Below are positions 43,405 to 53,085 of a stretch of 64,000 nt of DNA, piece after piece (the stretch's first letter is position 1; each line of letters starts with the position of its first letter). The notes beneath the pieces were generated by a model that saw only the letters and a list, made by a program, of their open reading frames with translations, was not told the origin of the DNA and did no database searches. The translations under genes and the position numbers were made by a program. Source of the stretch: Favolaschia claudopus (lineage: Eukaryota; Basidiomycota; Agaricomycetes; Agaricales; Mycenaceae); NCBI GenBank assembly GCA_037176885.1, contig JAWWNJ010000106.1, positions 186,001-250,000 of the forward strand, written 5' to 3'.

Positions 43405-44780
43405 TACTTCTCCCCCATCTTTGAGTTCCTCGAAGACTTGCAAAAATCCGGTTTGGTCTCCGCGGGAGCTGTCTGGACTGGCTTTCCTGTGTCTCGATCT
43501 ATCTTGACCCCCCTCTGAGAGGTTGCAAAGGTATTTTTGTTCCCTGTGCGCGGATCCGTAATTGTGATCTCGACTTCGCCGGTTCTCTTGCTCGCAAACA
43601 CAGCTTCTGACAAAATTTCGAAGGGGCGTCCCAAAAGAACTTCATAAGGCACTTCATCAATAATATGAACTTGAAGGTGCATCACTATCCCTTCAAAATT
43701 AAACGGCACATTTATAGCCAAGCCCAAAGTGGACTGAATCTGGCTATTTGCAGCAACCATCTCACAGACTATATTTGTATTCCAAGTTAAACCAATTTCC
43801 TTGGCCAACTGAGCATTCATTGATACAATCTGCGAGCCGCTATCCGTAATGGCTTCCACATACTTGCCATTCACTGACGGATGAATGCATCTGAGCTTTG
43901 CAGAGGAGCCCGCGGCCGGGACTTTAACAGCTTTCGCTTTTTCTCCCTCTGGTAGAGACTCATAGTATTGAAGGACAGGGTCCCCACAAATAACGCTTCC
44001 CTCCGGTAAATCATGATCATTGGAGGTAACCAATTCAGGGAACGTGTCAAACATCAACACCGACACAGTCTTTCCATCCTCATCTACAACTTCACAAGTT
44101 GTTGTCTCAACTCGAACGTTATCCTCTGCTTCACTTTCATCATCCGCGGGGCTCTCAGAGTCTGAGTCTTCATCCTCAAGCACCCTTTGGACGACAAAGT
44201 TGTGCACCTTGCTAGGAACAATATCACCCGAAGTAGTCTTCATAAATTTAGCTTTGTTCTTCCGCGGACCCCCAATCTCAAGAGTTTTCCGGAGCATCTC
44301 GTTACTATCCAGCAATGTGCCTATTTTGACTGGTATCACAGTTTCCCGAATAGCGTCTGCAATCTCCGCGGTAGCTTTGTCTCGCCGCTGAGTATCTTTA
44401 GGCACTCTTGTTCTTCGTGAACCTGATGACCCTTGGCCATGTTGCTCCTCTGCTGGTTTTCGCGGGAACGCGGGTCGTACGGGAGGGTCAGACAGAGGTT
44501 TCACATCCTTGAACGGAAGTTCTTCCTTCTGATTTTTATTTCTGACTCCAACCGACTCGTCCTCAGAATCACTGACTTCTTCCACGGTGACTTTCCTCGT
44601 AGGTTGAGTAGAACGCTTTGGTAGCAACACTTCAACTCTATTTTCTCTGGCTGGCTTAACGGGCACCTTCCCATTATCTCTCTCGGCTACTGTTTCTTTT
44701 TGTTGGTTTTTCTGTTTTTCTGGAACGCGGTCTTTGGCTTTCGGATCCTCAGGAGCTTTCCGCGAGCGAGTCTCCCTCAT
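43404..44780 (-). CDS. Protease ORF (element 1), 458 aa
   Basis: Starts at ATG 44780, five bases after the gag stop (44788-44786). A basic N-terminus and a long acidic middle have no recognised domain. Retropepsin motifs are in the second half: ITDSGSQIVSM (active site) and YEVLLGRPFEIL. Ends in TAATG with pol. Same arrangement as element 2. Confidence 0.9.
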   Translation of the reverse strand: MRETRSRKAPEDPKAKDRVPEKQKNQQKETVAERDNGKVPVKPARENRVEVLLPKRSTQPTRKVTVEEVSDSEDESVGVRNKNQKEELPFKDVKPLSDPPVRPAFPRKPAEEQHGQGSSGSRRTRVPKDTQRRDKATAEIADAIRETVIPVKIGTLLDSNEMLRKTLEIGGPRKNKAKFMKTTSGDIVPSKVHNFVVQRVLEDEDSDSESPADDESEAEDNVRVETTTCEVVDEDGKTVSVLMFDTFPELVTSNDHDLPEGSVICGDPVLQYYESLPEGEKAKAVKVPAAGSSAKLRCIHPSVNGKYVEAITDSGSQIVSMNAQLAKEIGLTWNTNIVCEMVAANSQIQSTLGLAINVPFNFEGIVMHLQVHIIDEVPYEVLLGRPFEILSEAVFASKRTGEVEITITDPRTGNKNTFATSQRGVKIDRDTGKPVQTAPAETKPDFCKSSRNSKMGEK

Positions 44781-44785
44781 CGGAA

Positions 44786-46213
44786 TCACTGAAAATCCTT
44801 CTGAGCCGCCATAAACTGCGCTATCTTTGCAACAGACTCCTCGATTCTGTCCAGTCTATCCGCGGTGGCTGGAGAGTCTGACTCTTCCCTGGATTCACTC
44901 GCAAACGACTCCGCGGCCGGTGCAGTGGGGTCACTAGCATAATAATACTCAAACGCCTCTTGGTTATAATACACCTGAGTACGATTGTTATAGTAATCCC
45001 GCACTTTGGTCATGTAGCTCTTATTCTTGGGTTCCCGCGGCAAAGCCTTTCCATTGTAGAAGAACATACGCCCATCTTTCAGGATTAGCAGGCCCCCAGT
45101 AATATCATCCCTTCTGTGCTTGCAGTCCGCAACATAATGCGAAGGATCCCAACAATAGTAACAGCCCGTAGGCTTGCCTTCTCTAAGAGGCGGCCTATCT
45201 GGTGCATACGATGGCCTTTCTGGCCCGTATTCTCTTCTTTCTGCAGGACGACTAGGATAATTGGAGGTCCCTTTCGACAAGGCTTCATGCATCTTGGACA
45301 TGACCTGTTTTTGGTCCGTCGTAAACTTGTCCAGATGATTGGCCAAGGTCTCTTCCATTTTGTCCTTGATCTCCTTACTCGACTGGAGAATTTTCTCCTC
45401 TCTGGCTTTGGAATCAGCCTCAAGCTTCTCCAATCTAGCCTTCAACTTGGCAGCTTCATCTCCACCCTCTGAACTACCCGAAAATAGAACAGCCTTCCTC
45501 TTGGTATCCGAGGGAGTTGTGAAGAAAATAGAGTCATTACTTTTGATCAACGACTTCAATATTTCCTCAAAGTCTGCCCATTCATACAGGTCATCAGGGT
45601 GAGTGTAGGCCGGTTTATAGGCCTTTCCTTTGTTCGCAGGCAGCGCTTCATATTCAGATTTTGCTCGCTGATACGAAGTAAGTTCCGTCGGACTTCTGGC
45701 CAGCACGATATTGCGAAGAGTCTCCCTGAAGGTAGGGTGAATACCTTTCAAAAAGTCTTGCGCCAACTCGCGCCTTGAGAGCATCTCTCGGTCCTTGTTC
45801 ATCACTGCAACTCGTCCGCGGAACTTTCGACAATAGTTGGCAAATTCAACTTCCTCGTCTATTCTCACTGGACGGTCTGTATACTGTTTCAAGAAAGACG
45901 CCCAGCCCGCGCGGGAACCTTTCTCTACTGCACGAACTTCAGGATAAGCATCCATCAATTCCGCCTTCCATTCCTCATACGTTCCATTCGTATAGGTGGG
46001 CAAAGCCTGCCATTCTTTCTGCACTTTACTGTTCGCATAGTGGTGTGCTATCCACTTCTTGCTCTGCTCACTAAGCTTTCCTTGCTTCGCGATGATATCT
46101 TCGATCCCTTCCAAATACTTGGGCAAATCCCCTGTCTCGTCATCGAATTTCAGGTTATGTCTCCCAAAAATATCCGGGATCTTGCTCTTATCAATCTCGT
46201 CGTAGGTAGCCAT
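44786..46213 (-). CDS. gag: Gag (element 1), 475 aa from first ATG
   Basis: The first ATG (46213) gives MATYDEIDKSKIPDIFG. The helical capsid-like region contains KEWQALPTYTNGTYEEW, clearly related to the element 2 Gag at the same place. A coiled-coil stretch follows (AKLKARLEKLEADSKAREEK), then one CCHC knuckle (CYYCWDPSHYVADC). The frame is open without an ATG for 147 codons upstream to 46654 and is basic (VKKRRRARS). The knuckle packages RNA by family knowledge. Confidence 0.92.
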   Translation of the reverse strand: MATYDEIDKSKIPDIFGRHNLKFDDETGDLPKYLEGIEDIIAKQGKLSEQSKKWIAHHYANSKVQKEWQALPTYTNGTYEEWKAELMDAYPEVRAVEKGSRAGWASFLKQYTDRPVRIDEEVEFANYCRKFRGRVAVMNKDREMLSRRELAQDFLKGIHPTFRETLRNIVLARSPTELTSYQRAKSEYEALPANKGKAYKPAYTHPDDLYEWADFEEILKSLIKSNDSIFFTTPSDTKRKAVLFSGSSEGGDEAAKLKARLEKLEADSKAREEKILQSSKEIKDKMEETLANHLDKFTTDQKQVMSKMHEALSKGTSNYPSRPAERREYGPERPSYAPDRPPLREGKPTGCYYCWDPSHYVADCKHRRDDITGGLLILKDGRMFFYNGKALPREPKNKSYMTKVRDYYNNRTQVYYNQEAFEYYYASDPTAPAAESFASESREESDSPATADRLDRIEESVAKIAQFMAAQKDFQ

Positions 46214-46725
46214 AGTGTTTGTTTGTGGGGGGTTTATCTTGGCTACGGAGTTCGAAATAGCCTCGATGGTCTGATTCAAATGATCAGATAGCTCGCCGTC
46301 CGAGTGGGTTGCGTGTCCCTCAAAGGGTAATGCTGCAGAGGTATTTATAACTTCCGCGGAACGCGCTCTCCTTCTCTTCTTAACTGGTGACGAACTAGAC
46401 GACCGTCCTGTACTGGAATTTTTGGTCGTACGCGGTTTTCTGCCAGACGTCGAGGGTCCCCAATTTACAGACTCGGGTATAAGACTGTTCCTTGAAGTCG
46501 ACGTTTGAGCGGGTTCTTGTAGTGCAACCCTGGCTTGCTCTAGCAAACTCCTGGCACCTGCTCCTGTATTTAATGGAGACGGGCTACGCTGGTGTCTGCC
46601 TCTCCTCGACGTCTTTCTAGTACGAGGATTTGTTTGGGCTGGAATTCTCGACAACCCAGGAAAGTCCCTTCTCTAGACTCTCCCAACTACAGCAACGTGT
46701 TTTGTTTTATCAACAAATTACCACC

Positions 46726-46747
46726 GAACCCCTCGCGGTGGGCTCCA
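46726..46747 (-). other. Primer-binding site candidate (element 1)
   Basis: On the minus strand TGGAGCCCACCGCGAGGG begins two bases after the 5' LTR, the same as in element 2. See finding on the unassigned tRNA. Confidence 0.75.
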
Positions 46748-46749
46748 GA

Positions 46750-48547
46750 TGTAACGCTGACACTTGAATATATCAACTGAAGTGCTAAATATAGCGCAGC
46801 AGAGAATCTACCACCAAAATATATATATAACACAATCAACCAACACACACAACACTACAACACAAATATCTCCACAAGATACACTCAAATGTCTCTCGAA
46901 GAGTTCGTGGGGTTCGATCCGAAATCCAGATGTCACAGTGACGAGGATATAAGTCGACTTGCAAGTAAGAACCTTGCACAAAACACGCTCTCACACACCG
47001 TAGATGGAAGTGATTCCGTCCGCGGACCTTTCCTAAAAATAGGAACTATAAACGGTAGGATACAAGATACCCAACGCAGTTGAATATCAGGGCGAGATTG
47101 AAACAATGGCCACAGACAGTTTCCGCGGCAGAATGCACAATTCTTATAGCGCCAGTTACGCTATAGACCTGAACCTCCAAATTCCAGGAACCTTTGACAC
47201 TCCTTTATATAGCACAAGCCTTTCAGACGAGGACTAATCAGATCTCTTCCGGTTATGCGCCAGCAGTCCCAACGCAATGCTTCAGCAGATGGACAGTTCC
47301 ACTCTTCCTCAGACTCAGGGAGATACTAGTTCACTCTCGAGCACACGTATCCTTACAATGAGATAGGCAGTCCGCGGGCAGTAGAGGCAGGCAGTTCCTA
47401 GCACACTAAGGCCACGACAAAGCTACTCGAAAGCAAAGCCTCCGCGGGTGAACACTCTCGAAACGATGCTTAGATTCACACTTGAACTGAACTTCAACAC
47501 AATTTCTATTAAGACAAACGAGTAGACAATATCTTTATATATGCCTCTACGTTGCTGCCTGAGTTCACCAACGCTGTCCAGTAGACTGAGCGCGATGTCC
47601 TCCAGCTCAACGAGAATTACAGGTCCTTTTATACTAATGCCAAGAAATACATCACATAAATAGTACAGAGTAAGCAATGTCGATCCAATTGAGTAGAGAG
47701 ATGGTATATTGGTATTTGGGTGTCCCGGAGGACCTTCGGCAGCCTCTTGGCTTGTCGATCCAACGGTAGAAAGTCAGCAATTATGACTCCCACGGTTGAA
47801 TCACTGAATGGCGGAAGCCCGCGGAACGCCATCATTGGTGATCCCGTCAATCCGTCACTGGCGGCAACCCTTCCGTTGGTGCCATCAACGCCTCTAATAA
47901 CTCCTAAGACTATTCTTGGGACATTCCAATTCACTCGCAATATCACAGGCTCGTCTGTTGTCCAATTTATCAAGCCACCAAGTCATCCGCGCTGACTCCA
48001 GTATAGAAATAGATTTCTAATGAAGTTGCCGCACTTGTTCGGCTTCAGCATCACATCATCAACTCTCCTGTCAAAGACCTCATGTCTTGCTATAACTCTG
48101 CCTTCTGATCCTAGCACCGGCATCTCCTGTATGAGATCCCTTTCCGCTGTTCCAGCTGTCTATTTATAGTCGGCAGCCCGCGGCATCTGGCCTTTGACTG
48201 ATGTTGACTCTGATAGCCCCCGCGGCGCCTCCTACATCCTTGTAGACCTTTGTCTAAGTCCGTAGTACACAAGTACTTGACTCTTCGTCACTCTTCTGAG
48301 GGTTCTGTTATGGAACAGATCCATAGTACTGCAGTAGGCTTATTAATATAATGCCTTTCTCCTGTGATGGGTTTTACGGTCAACAGCTCGGAGCTCACTT
48401 TGACCCTCCTTAGTGTCACCAACAGAGGTACTGACTTCCTATTGATAGTCGAGTAAGACTATAGTCGTGGCGGGTAGTTGGGTTGTTTAGGGCCGCACTT
48501 GACTTAAAATAGCCAGATATAACGCGCAAAAATGGCCAGTCGTTACA
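46750..48547 (-). repeat. 5' LTR of element 1 (1798 bp)
   Basis: Drives gag-pol on the minus strand; the TATA box is the complement of 47625-47633. Carries the same seven CCGCGG sites as the other family I LTRs. One extra T near 48341 relative to the left LTR. Confidence 0.95.
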
Positions 48548-50218
48548 ACGCGCCACGCGCGCTTCGACGAAGACCAACCGTAGATGGAGTCTCAGTCGCG
48601 ACAGCCGCGGAAGGACCAGCCTTGGGGGTTTGAGGCGTCGAATTGTCCTAAATGATGAGGGTTAGCGAGGACTTGTAAAAGGAAATATATAAGTTACCTT
48701 GGGCGCTTCAGCAGGGGCTGTAGCACCAATCGTGATAGGGTCCTCGCTATCCAAACCATCGTCAGAACCACGCGAAGCAGCGCCAGCTGCGAAGCCAGCC
48801 ATGAAGTCGCGGGTGGAACCACCGGCGCGCGGAGTGGGAAGCTTGACCACAGGTGCGGGCGGTGCGGCCGGAGTCGAAGGCGCTGGAGTTGCAGTCGCTA
48901 TAGCTTGAGCCGTCGACGCTTTGTTGTGGAGGCGCCAAGAGACCAAAGCGGGGTCGCGATAGGGGAACTCGTCCCACAGAGCGAAGGGCTCAGGGTCGGG
49001 AAGGTCTCCTCGAGGAACTTTAAAGTCCTTTGGAACAAGATAGCCAGGGTTCTGCGGCTTGGGCAAAACGACGGCCCAGGTAGCGTTTCGCTTGTTCTCA
49101 GGGATGAGACTAACGAAGAGTTGGACGGAGTTCAGGATAGCGTCCATGAACAACCGATCCTCGCCCATGGAATCGTTCAAGTCGGACTAAAACAAGTGCG
49201 ATTAGCAATCGCGAAAGCTCGACAGGGCAAAAATTTCACGTACCAACGAGGCAACGGCCTTGGAAATGATGTTTCGAGAAGGGAGGATGTACTCCTCTGG
49301 GAGGACAAAGGTGCGCGCAGAGTGACCGACTTCCTCGTTTGCAACGCGACCACAAGTCTCGATGAGGTGGATGAGGTCCGCGCTGTCGATCCGGCGGAGG
49401 ACCATATCCTCGAAAAGAGAAGGCGCGAAAGGTGCGCGCGGGTAGTTGGAGAAGAACTCCACAGTGTCGGGGAGCTGAAACTGCATCGAAACAGGAAGAA
49501 ACTGACAAAGAGGGTCAATAATGATTGCGATAGAAAGGGAAAAGCGAAACGCACGTCCCGGGGGTCCTTGTTAGCCAATTGTTGTGGCAGGATAGGGTAC
49601 GGTTCCTTCCATTTCCGAGGGTACTTAGCCTTGAAAGCCTTGGCGAGCTCGGAAATCCCAATGATAACGCGGTCGAAGACGGGGGTGGCTTTGAATTCGT
49701 CGTAGAAGCGGGCCACAACGACCTAGAAAGAGTCTAGAGTCAGTAAAGAACAAGTAGAGAGCAGTCATTATAGCGTACTGAGACGGGTCGCCACTCTTTC
49801 AGGAGATAGGCGATCCACTCGGGGTCAACTCCGAGATAGCGCCAAGGCTTGCGCAGGAGTTGAAGCCAACGCATGGTGATGGGGTGCTGGATCAGGAAGA
49901 GACAATGTTTGTCTTCCTCGGAGAAGTCGTACTTGTGAATGACTTCGGTGTTGTCGAGCGGGATGTGGGGTCGGCAAGCAGGGTGCTTGAAGTCGTCCTC
50001 AGTAAGCTTGTAGGGGAGAATATGCTCTCCCTTCGTCACAGCACGGCGGTACTGAGCCACCGACATCTGCTCCAGGAAAACGGAGTTCTTGCGTTCGTGA
50101 AAGAGAGCGAAGGCGATGTCAGCGGTGAGAGTGGGGTTCTTAGTGACTTGAGCTGTAAAACAGTCCAAGGCGACCTGTGAGACTCTAAACTACAAATATA
50201 AGCCAGCCACGTACCCAT
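48548..50218 (-). pseudogene. 5' part of the element 2 accessory gene, split by element 1
   Basis: Minus-strand exons 50218-50215 (ATG plus one base), 50152-49779, 49722-49555, 49480-49244, 49186-48698 and 48647-48548, all in frame; exon 6 is completed by 30611-30607 beyond element 1. The product of this part is about 459 residues: a helical N-terminal domain (EEDKHCLFLIQHPITMRWLQ), a region related in style to P (dense in Trp/Pro), then a Pro/Ala linker and SARGA. With the other half it would make roughly 850 residues ending in the cysteine cluster, so one fused gene replaces the P/Q/R set of family I. No known family recognised. TCGCGA at 48596, 48954, 49209, 50249 and 50502. Confidence 0.75.
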
Positions 50219-50615
50219 GATAGTGAGCTAGAGCTGTAGTTTGAGTATTCGCGATAGGTGGTTGTGGTGGGAAGAGCAGAGAAAGTGGGAGAAAAGCTGC
50301 GGCAAAACAAACATAAATCACGTGGATTTATTGATGCGCACGGACCCACTTTGCTCGCGCAAACTCCGCACACTCAGAACACAACAATTGGCGGTTGTAG
50401 GCGTCAGTATAGGCAATAATGAACACTTATAAGTGTTTTCGGGATCTAAGCGAGGATCCCGCTGTCTATCAACGGAAGCAAATCTCGCGGGACCACACCG
50501 GTCGCGATAGCCGAGTTAGCCGAATGACTGTGGGAAACACTTTTGATAGCGCAAAGAGGGCGCAAAATAAGGACCAAGTGTTGAGTGGGGACACTCAATT
50601 TATGAAAAGGGGAGA
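50219..50615. promoter_or_regulatory. Accessory promoter region and polypurine tract of element 2
   Basis: Lies between the accessory start codon (minus strand) and the 3' LTR. AAAAGGGGAGA abuts the LTR at about 50605-50615 and is the plus-strand primer. No other gene. Confidence 0.6.
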
Positions 50616-51943
50616 TGATAGACCCGGTATTGGGCCAGGGCTGAATTTATTCATTTTCAGCTCAAGTGCTATTGTATTAAAAGAGTAATACATTATATAC
50701 CACGGGAATACGCTCGTATGAGGACTGGCGTTTGCCTGAGCGGCCAGTTAAAGGATTATACACTAAGTGGGAGGTCTGGTACTGTCTACGACTGCGCTGG
50801 TATAGCGTGGAAGTTATAATACTCCAGAACAGACCTATCACGATAGGTCTCTAACCATCCGGAATAGGATTGGGAGTCACCCTGTGTTCCGACCAAAGGC
50901 AGAATGAGTGGGATATAACTTGGGACTTATAAGAACCTGACGAAAGGCCAGAAGGAGTGTTTCCTGGGGGCAAGAGGCTTTCACGAATAATACTACAAAC
51001 CAATTGCGAGGGTTTGCGGAAGTAGAATATTCCTACAAGGGAACTACACGTCATGCCGAGTTGGCTGCCGCCGTATTACGATCACGGAGCAAGGTCCGAA
51101 GAGGGACAATGATACCAAGGGTATTACTGCCAAGTTGGGCAATATTGATTGGGCCGCTGCGGCCCACTGTCATAACATAATGATCGGGATAAGGACTTGG
51201 ATTGAATGAACCTTTGATCTATTTCCTGTTCTGGCCACCAAGGATAGGGCGAGGGCATAGCGGGCCCTAGTTTCTCTCACATTATACCCGTTTGTCAAGT
51301 GTTCGGTCTCTTATTATTTATTAGTGAAAGGTATAAAAGGCATCGTTTCCTGTACTGGTACTCTAGTGGATTCCCTCCTCTAGCTGTGAGCGTCAAGCCA
51401 GTGTCGGCTTCGTGAACAACTAGACGTTGGACTCCATTCGAGATAAACTCCAGAAGCTTATTTGTTTCTTTGGTTTGTTTCGTCAAATATATTGTCTGTT
51501 GGATCATCTCTTGAATTGTACGCGTGGAATATTGGAAACTTTTGGGAACTTACGCGTGGAATTATAAGAACTTTTGACCTACGGGACGCGTGAAACAGTT
51601 ATCGGACATCTTACGCGTGGAATATATTGGCTTAACAAGCGACTTAAACACCTAAACCTCTTGAGAAGAGTTACATCTCAAACCCTTGTTGAAACCCACA
51701 CTTCCTGTGTCAACATAGGACTCGTATAGACGTTCTCTGTACAAAGTCAGCAATCGCGAAAGCTTAAGTTAGTATATTTTGAGTGTTAGAATAGTTGGAT
51801 TGCCACAGTCTATACTGGACTGGAACCCCGAACCTCGCACGTCGATCTCATAGTGGTTAGGATTATATTTAAGATTTGATTAGGGATTTAATTCCTTTCA
51901 TTTCTTGGGTGTTTTCCATAGTTGCCCTATAGTCAGCGTTTCA
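50616..51943 (+). repeat. 3' LTR of element 2 (1328 bp)
   Basis: Same length as the 5' LTR (19988-21315), no difference seen in the segments compared. Followed by the second ACGA target copy (51944-51947). Confidence 0.95.
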
Positions 51944-51947
51944 ACGA

Positions 51948-53085
51948 GGCAAGGAATCTACAAAGGGTAAAGCACCAGGTGAGTTATGTTGCTGCATCGT
52001 TGACGAAAAACCTCTAATGCATTTTCCAAACAGCATCTCGCGCCATCAGCAATGAGCCGGCTGACACCAACCCCAACGAAGGCTATTTTTCTTCAACCGT
52101 AGAGGGGCCATATCTTGGTTTTCACATCTCAGAAGAGGAACGGCAGCAAAATATTACGCGGAATAAGAAGCTTCTGCAAATGCTAAAAGACGATGTTTCT
52201 GGCGATCTTGGAAAGTTGATGGAGGAGTTGGGAGGACCGAGCAAGAAGCCTTCGACGTCTCAACCGCGCCCCCGCCCCACAACTCCCCCTCGCCCCCGCC
52301 CCCGTCGTGTTCCTCGGTCGCAGCCTGTCGGGACGAGCGCCACCGCCATTTCCTCGGCACCGGCAAGTGAGTCACCGGCGGAACCGACACATCCCCCTGA
52401 CGACCCTATCATTCCTCACCAAACTGAGTCACCTATCTCTCCTCCCTCGACGCGGGCTCCACTCGCGCCATTGTCCCAGGCAGCGCAGGCAGCAATCGCA
52501 AACGCAACAACTCCTTCTGAGCCTTCTCCGAAATCCTTGCCGTCCGCCTCCTATATTCCCTGTCCATCCAACGCAGCTCAATGGTTCGCCGACGCACACA
52601 CCTCGGTGACGAAAGTCGACCTTGGTTGCCATTATCAAGCTGTGATTGCGGCTTGGATTCGGATGGAGGCAGCGTCTCGATACGAACATAGCCCAACTAA
52701 TTTATCACCAAAACTGCGGCCGAAACAAGTATCAAGCTGGATCGGTCACTCGCGTCGCGGCCCCGACCCATTGGTGGAAAATCCGACTGAGTACGCAGAG
52801 CAATGGCAAAAGTGGTGGGACTCCTTACAGCCGAATTGGAGGAAGAGGGGCGGAGATGGTCGGTGGATTGCAGAGCACTATGGCGCAAACGGTCGGGAGT
52901 GGGGCCCGCTATATCGATGGGGCGTCAATGGCGTCTTGAGTGTCGTTGCGTCCCTTTTCTTCTGGGGTTGCGCTGTGCACTCACAGGCGGACAATCGTGG
53001 GACTTGGGAAACGGCAGTACTTGATGTGGTTTGGATGCTTGAAGGGATGGCGGCGTATTATGAAATGTTCAAAGGTAAATTCTAA
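51948..53085 (+). pseudogene. 3' half of the host gene interrupted by element 2
   Basis: Continues 18540-19987 in frame: exon remainder 51948-51978, intron 51979-52033, last exon 52034-53085 to TAA, 360 further residues. The middle is low-complexity Pro/Ser/Arg (RPRPTTPPRPRPRR). The C-terminus is a conserved Trp-rich domain (EYAEQWQKWWDSLQP, then WGVNGVLSVVASLFFWG), with a hydrophobic helix near the end. It has no promoter of its own now, unless the adjacent LTR supplies one. Confidence 0.8.

Larger units (their letters stand above)
31685..48225. repeat. Dispersed CCGCGG hexamers of family I
   Basis: Positions read by eye inside element 1: LTR sites as listed there; accessory region 32514, 32645, 34052, 34835, 34911, 35570, 35859, 35880, 36232, 36494, 36641, 37254, 37730, 37804, 38117 and 39130; gag-pol 39384, 39498, 39816, 40502, 40674, 41058, 41610, 41795, 42002, 42666, 43050, 43460, 43910, 44144, 44262, 44366, 44860, 44911, 45035, 45816 and 46354. 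They occur in coding, intron, spacer and LTR sequence alike. Flanks lean to TT before and A or G after. Confidence 0.85.
30616..48547 (-). mobile_element. Element 1: complete family I giant gypsy element, 17.9 kb
   Basis: LTRs 30616-32412 and 46750-48547 in direct orientation, both TGTAACG...CGTTACA, flanked by ACGC. Gag, protease and pol run on the minus strand (46654 to 39181); accessory genes P, Q and R run on plus (33265-39124) between pol and the 3' LTR. All ORFs look intact. The only LTR difference I noticed is one extra T near 48341, so the insertion is young and younger than element 2. CCGCGG was counted at 51 places, about one per 350 bp; TCGCGA at about two. Confidence 0.96.
19988..51943 (+). 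mobile_element. Element 2: complete family II giant gypsy element, itself hit by element 1
   Basis: Two 1328-bp LTRs (19988-21315, 50616-51943) beginning TGATAGACCC and ending AGCGTTTCA, with ACGA target duplication at 19984-19987 and 51944-51947. Own length is about 14.0 kb after removing element 1 (30616-48547) and one ACGC copy. Order on +: PBS, gag, protease ORF, pol, a polypurine-like copy, then one long accessory gene on the minus strand, then the true polypurine tract. Equal LTR length and identity in every segment I compared suggest recent insertion. TCGCGA occurs 31 times (by eye) and CCGCGG only 3 times. Confidence 0.95.

Noticed and set aside
30616..48547. CCGCGG enrichment as a simple effect of GC content
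   Set aside because: Element 2 and copy A/element 1 have similar overall composition to the eye, yet the hexamers swap roles; other CG-rich hexamers such as CCGCGC or TCGCGG are not similarly frequent.
19988..51943. Treating the two 1.33 kb repeats as unrelated solo LTRs
   Set aside because: They share one ACGA target duplication, the same orientation and a complete gag-pol between them, and the host frame is restored when the block is removed.
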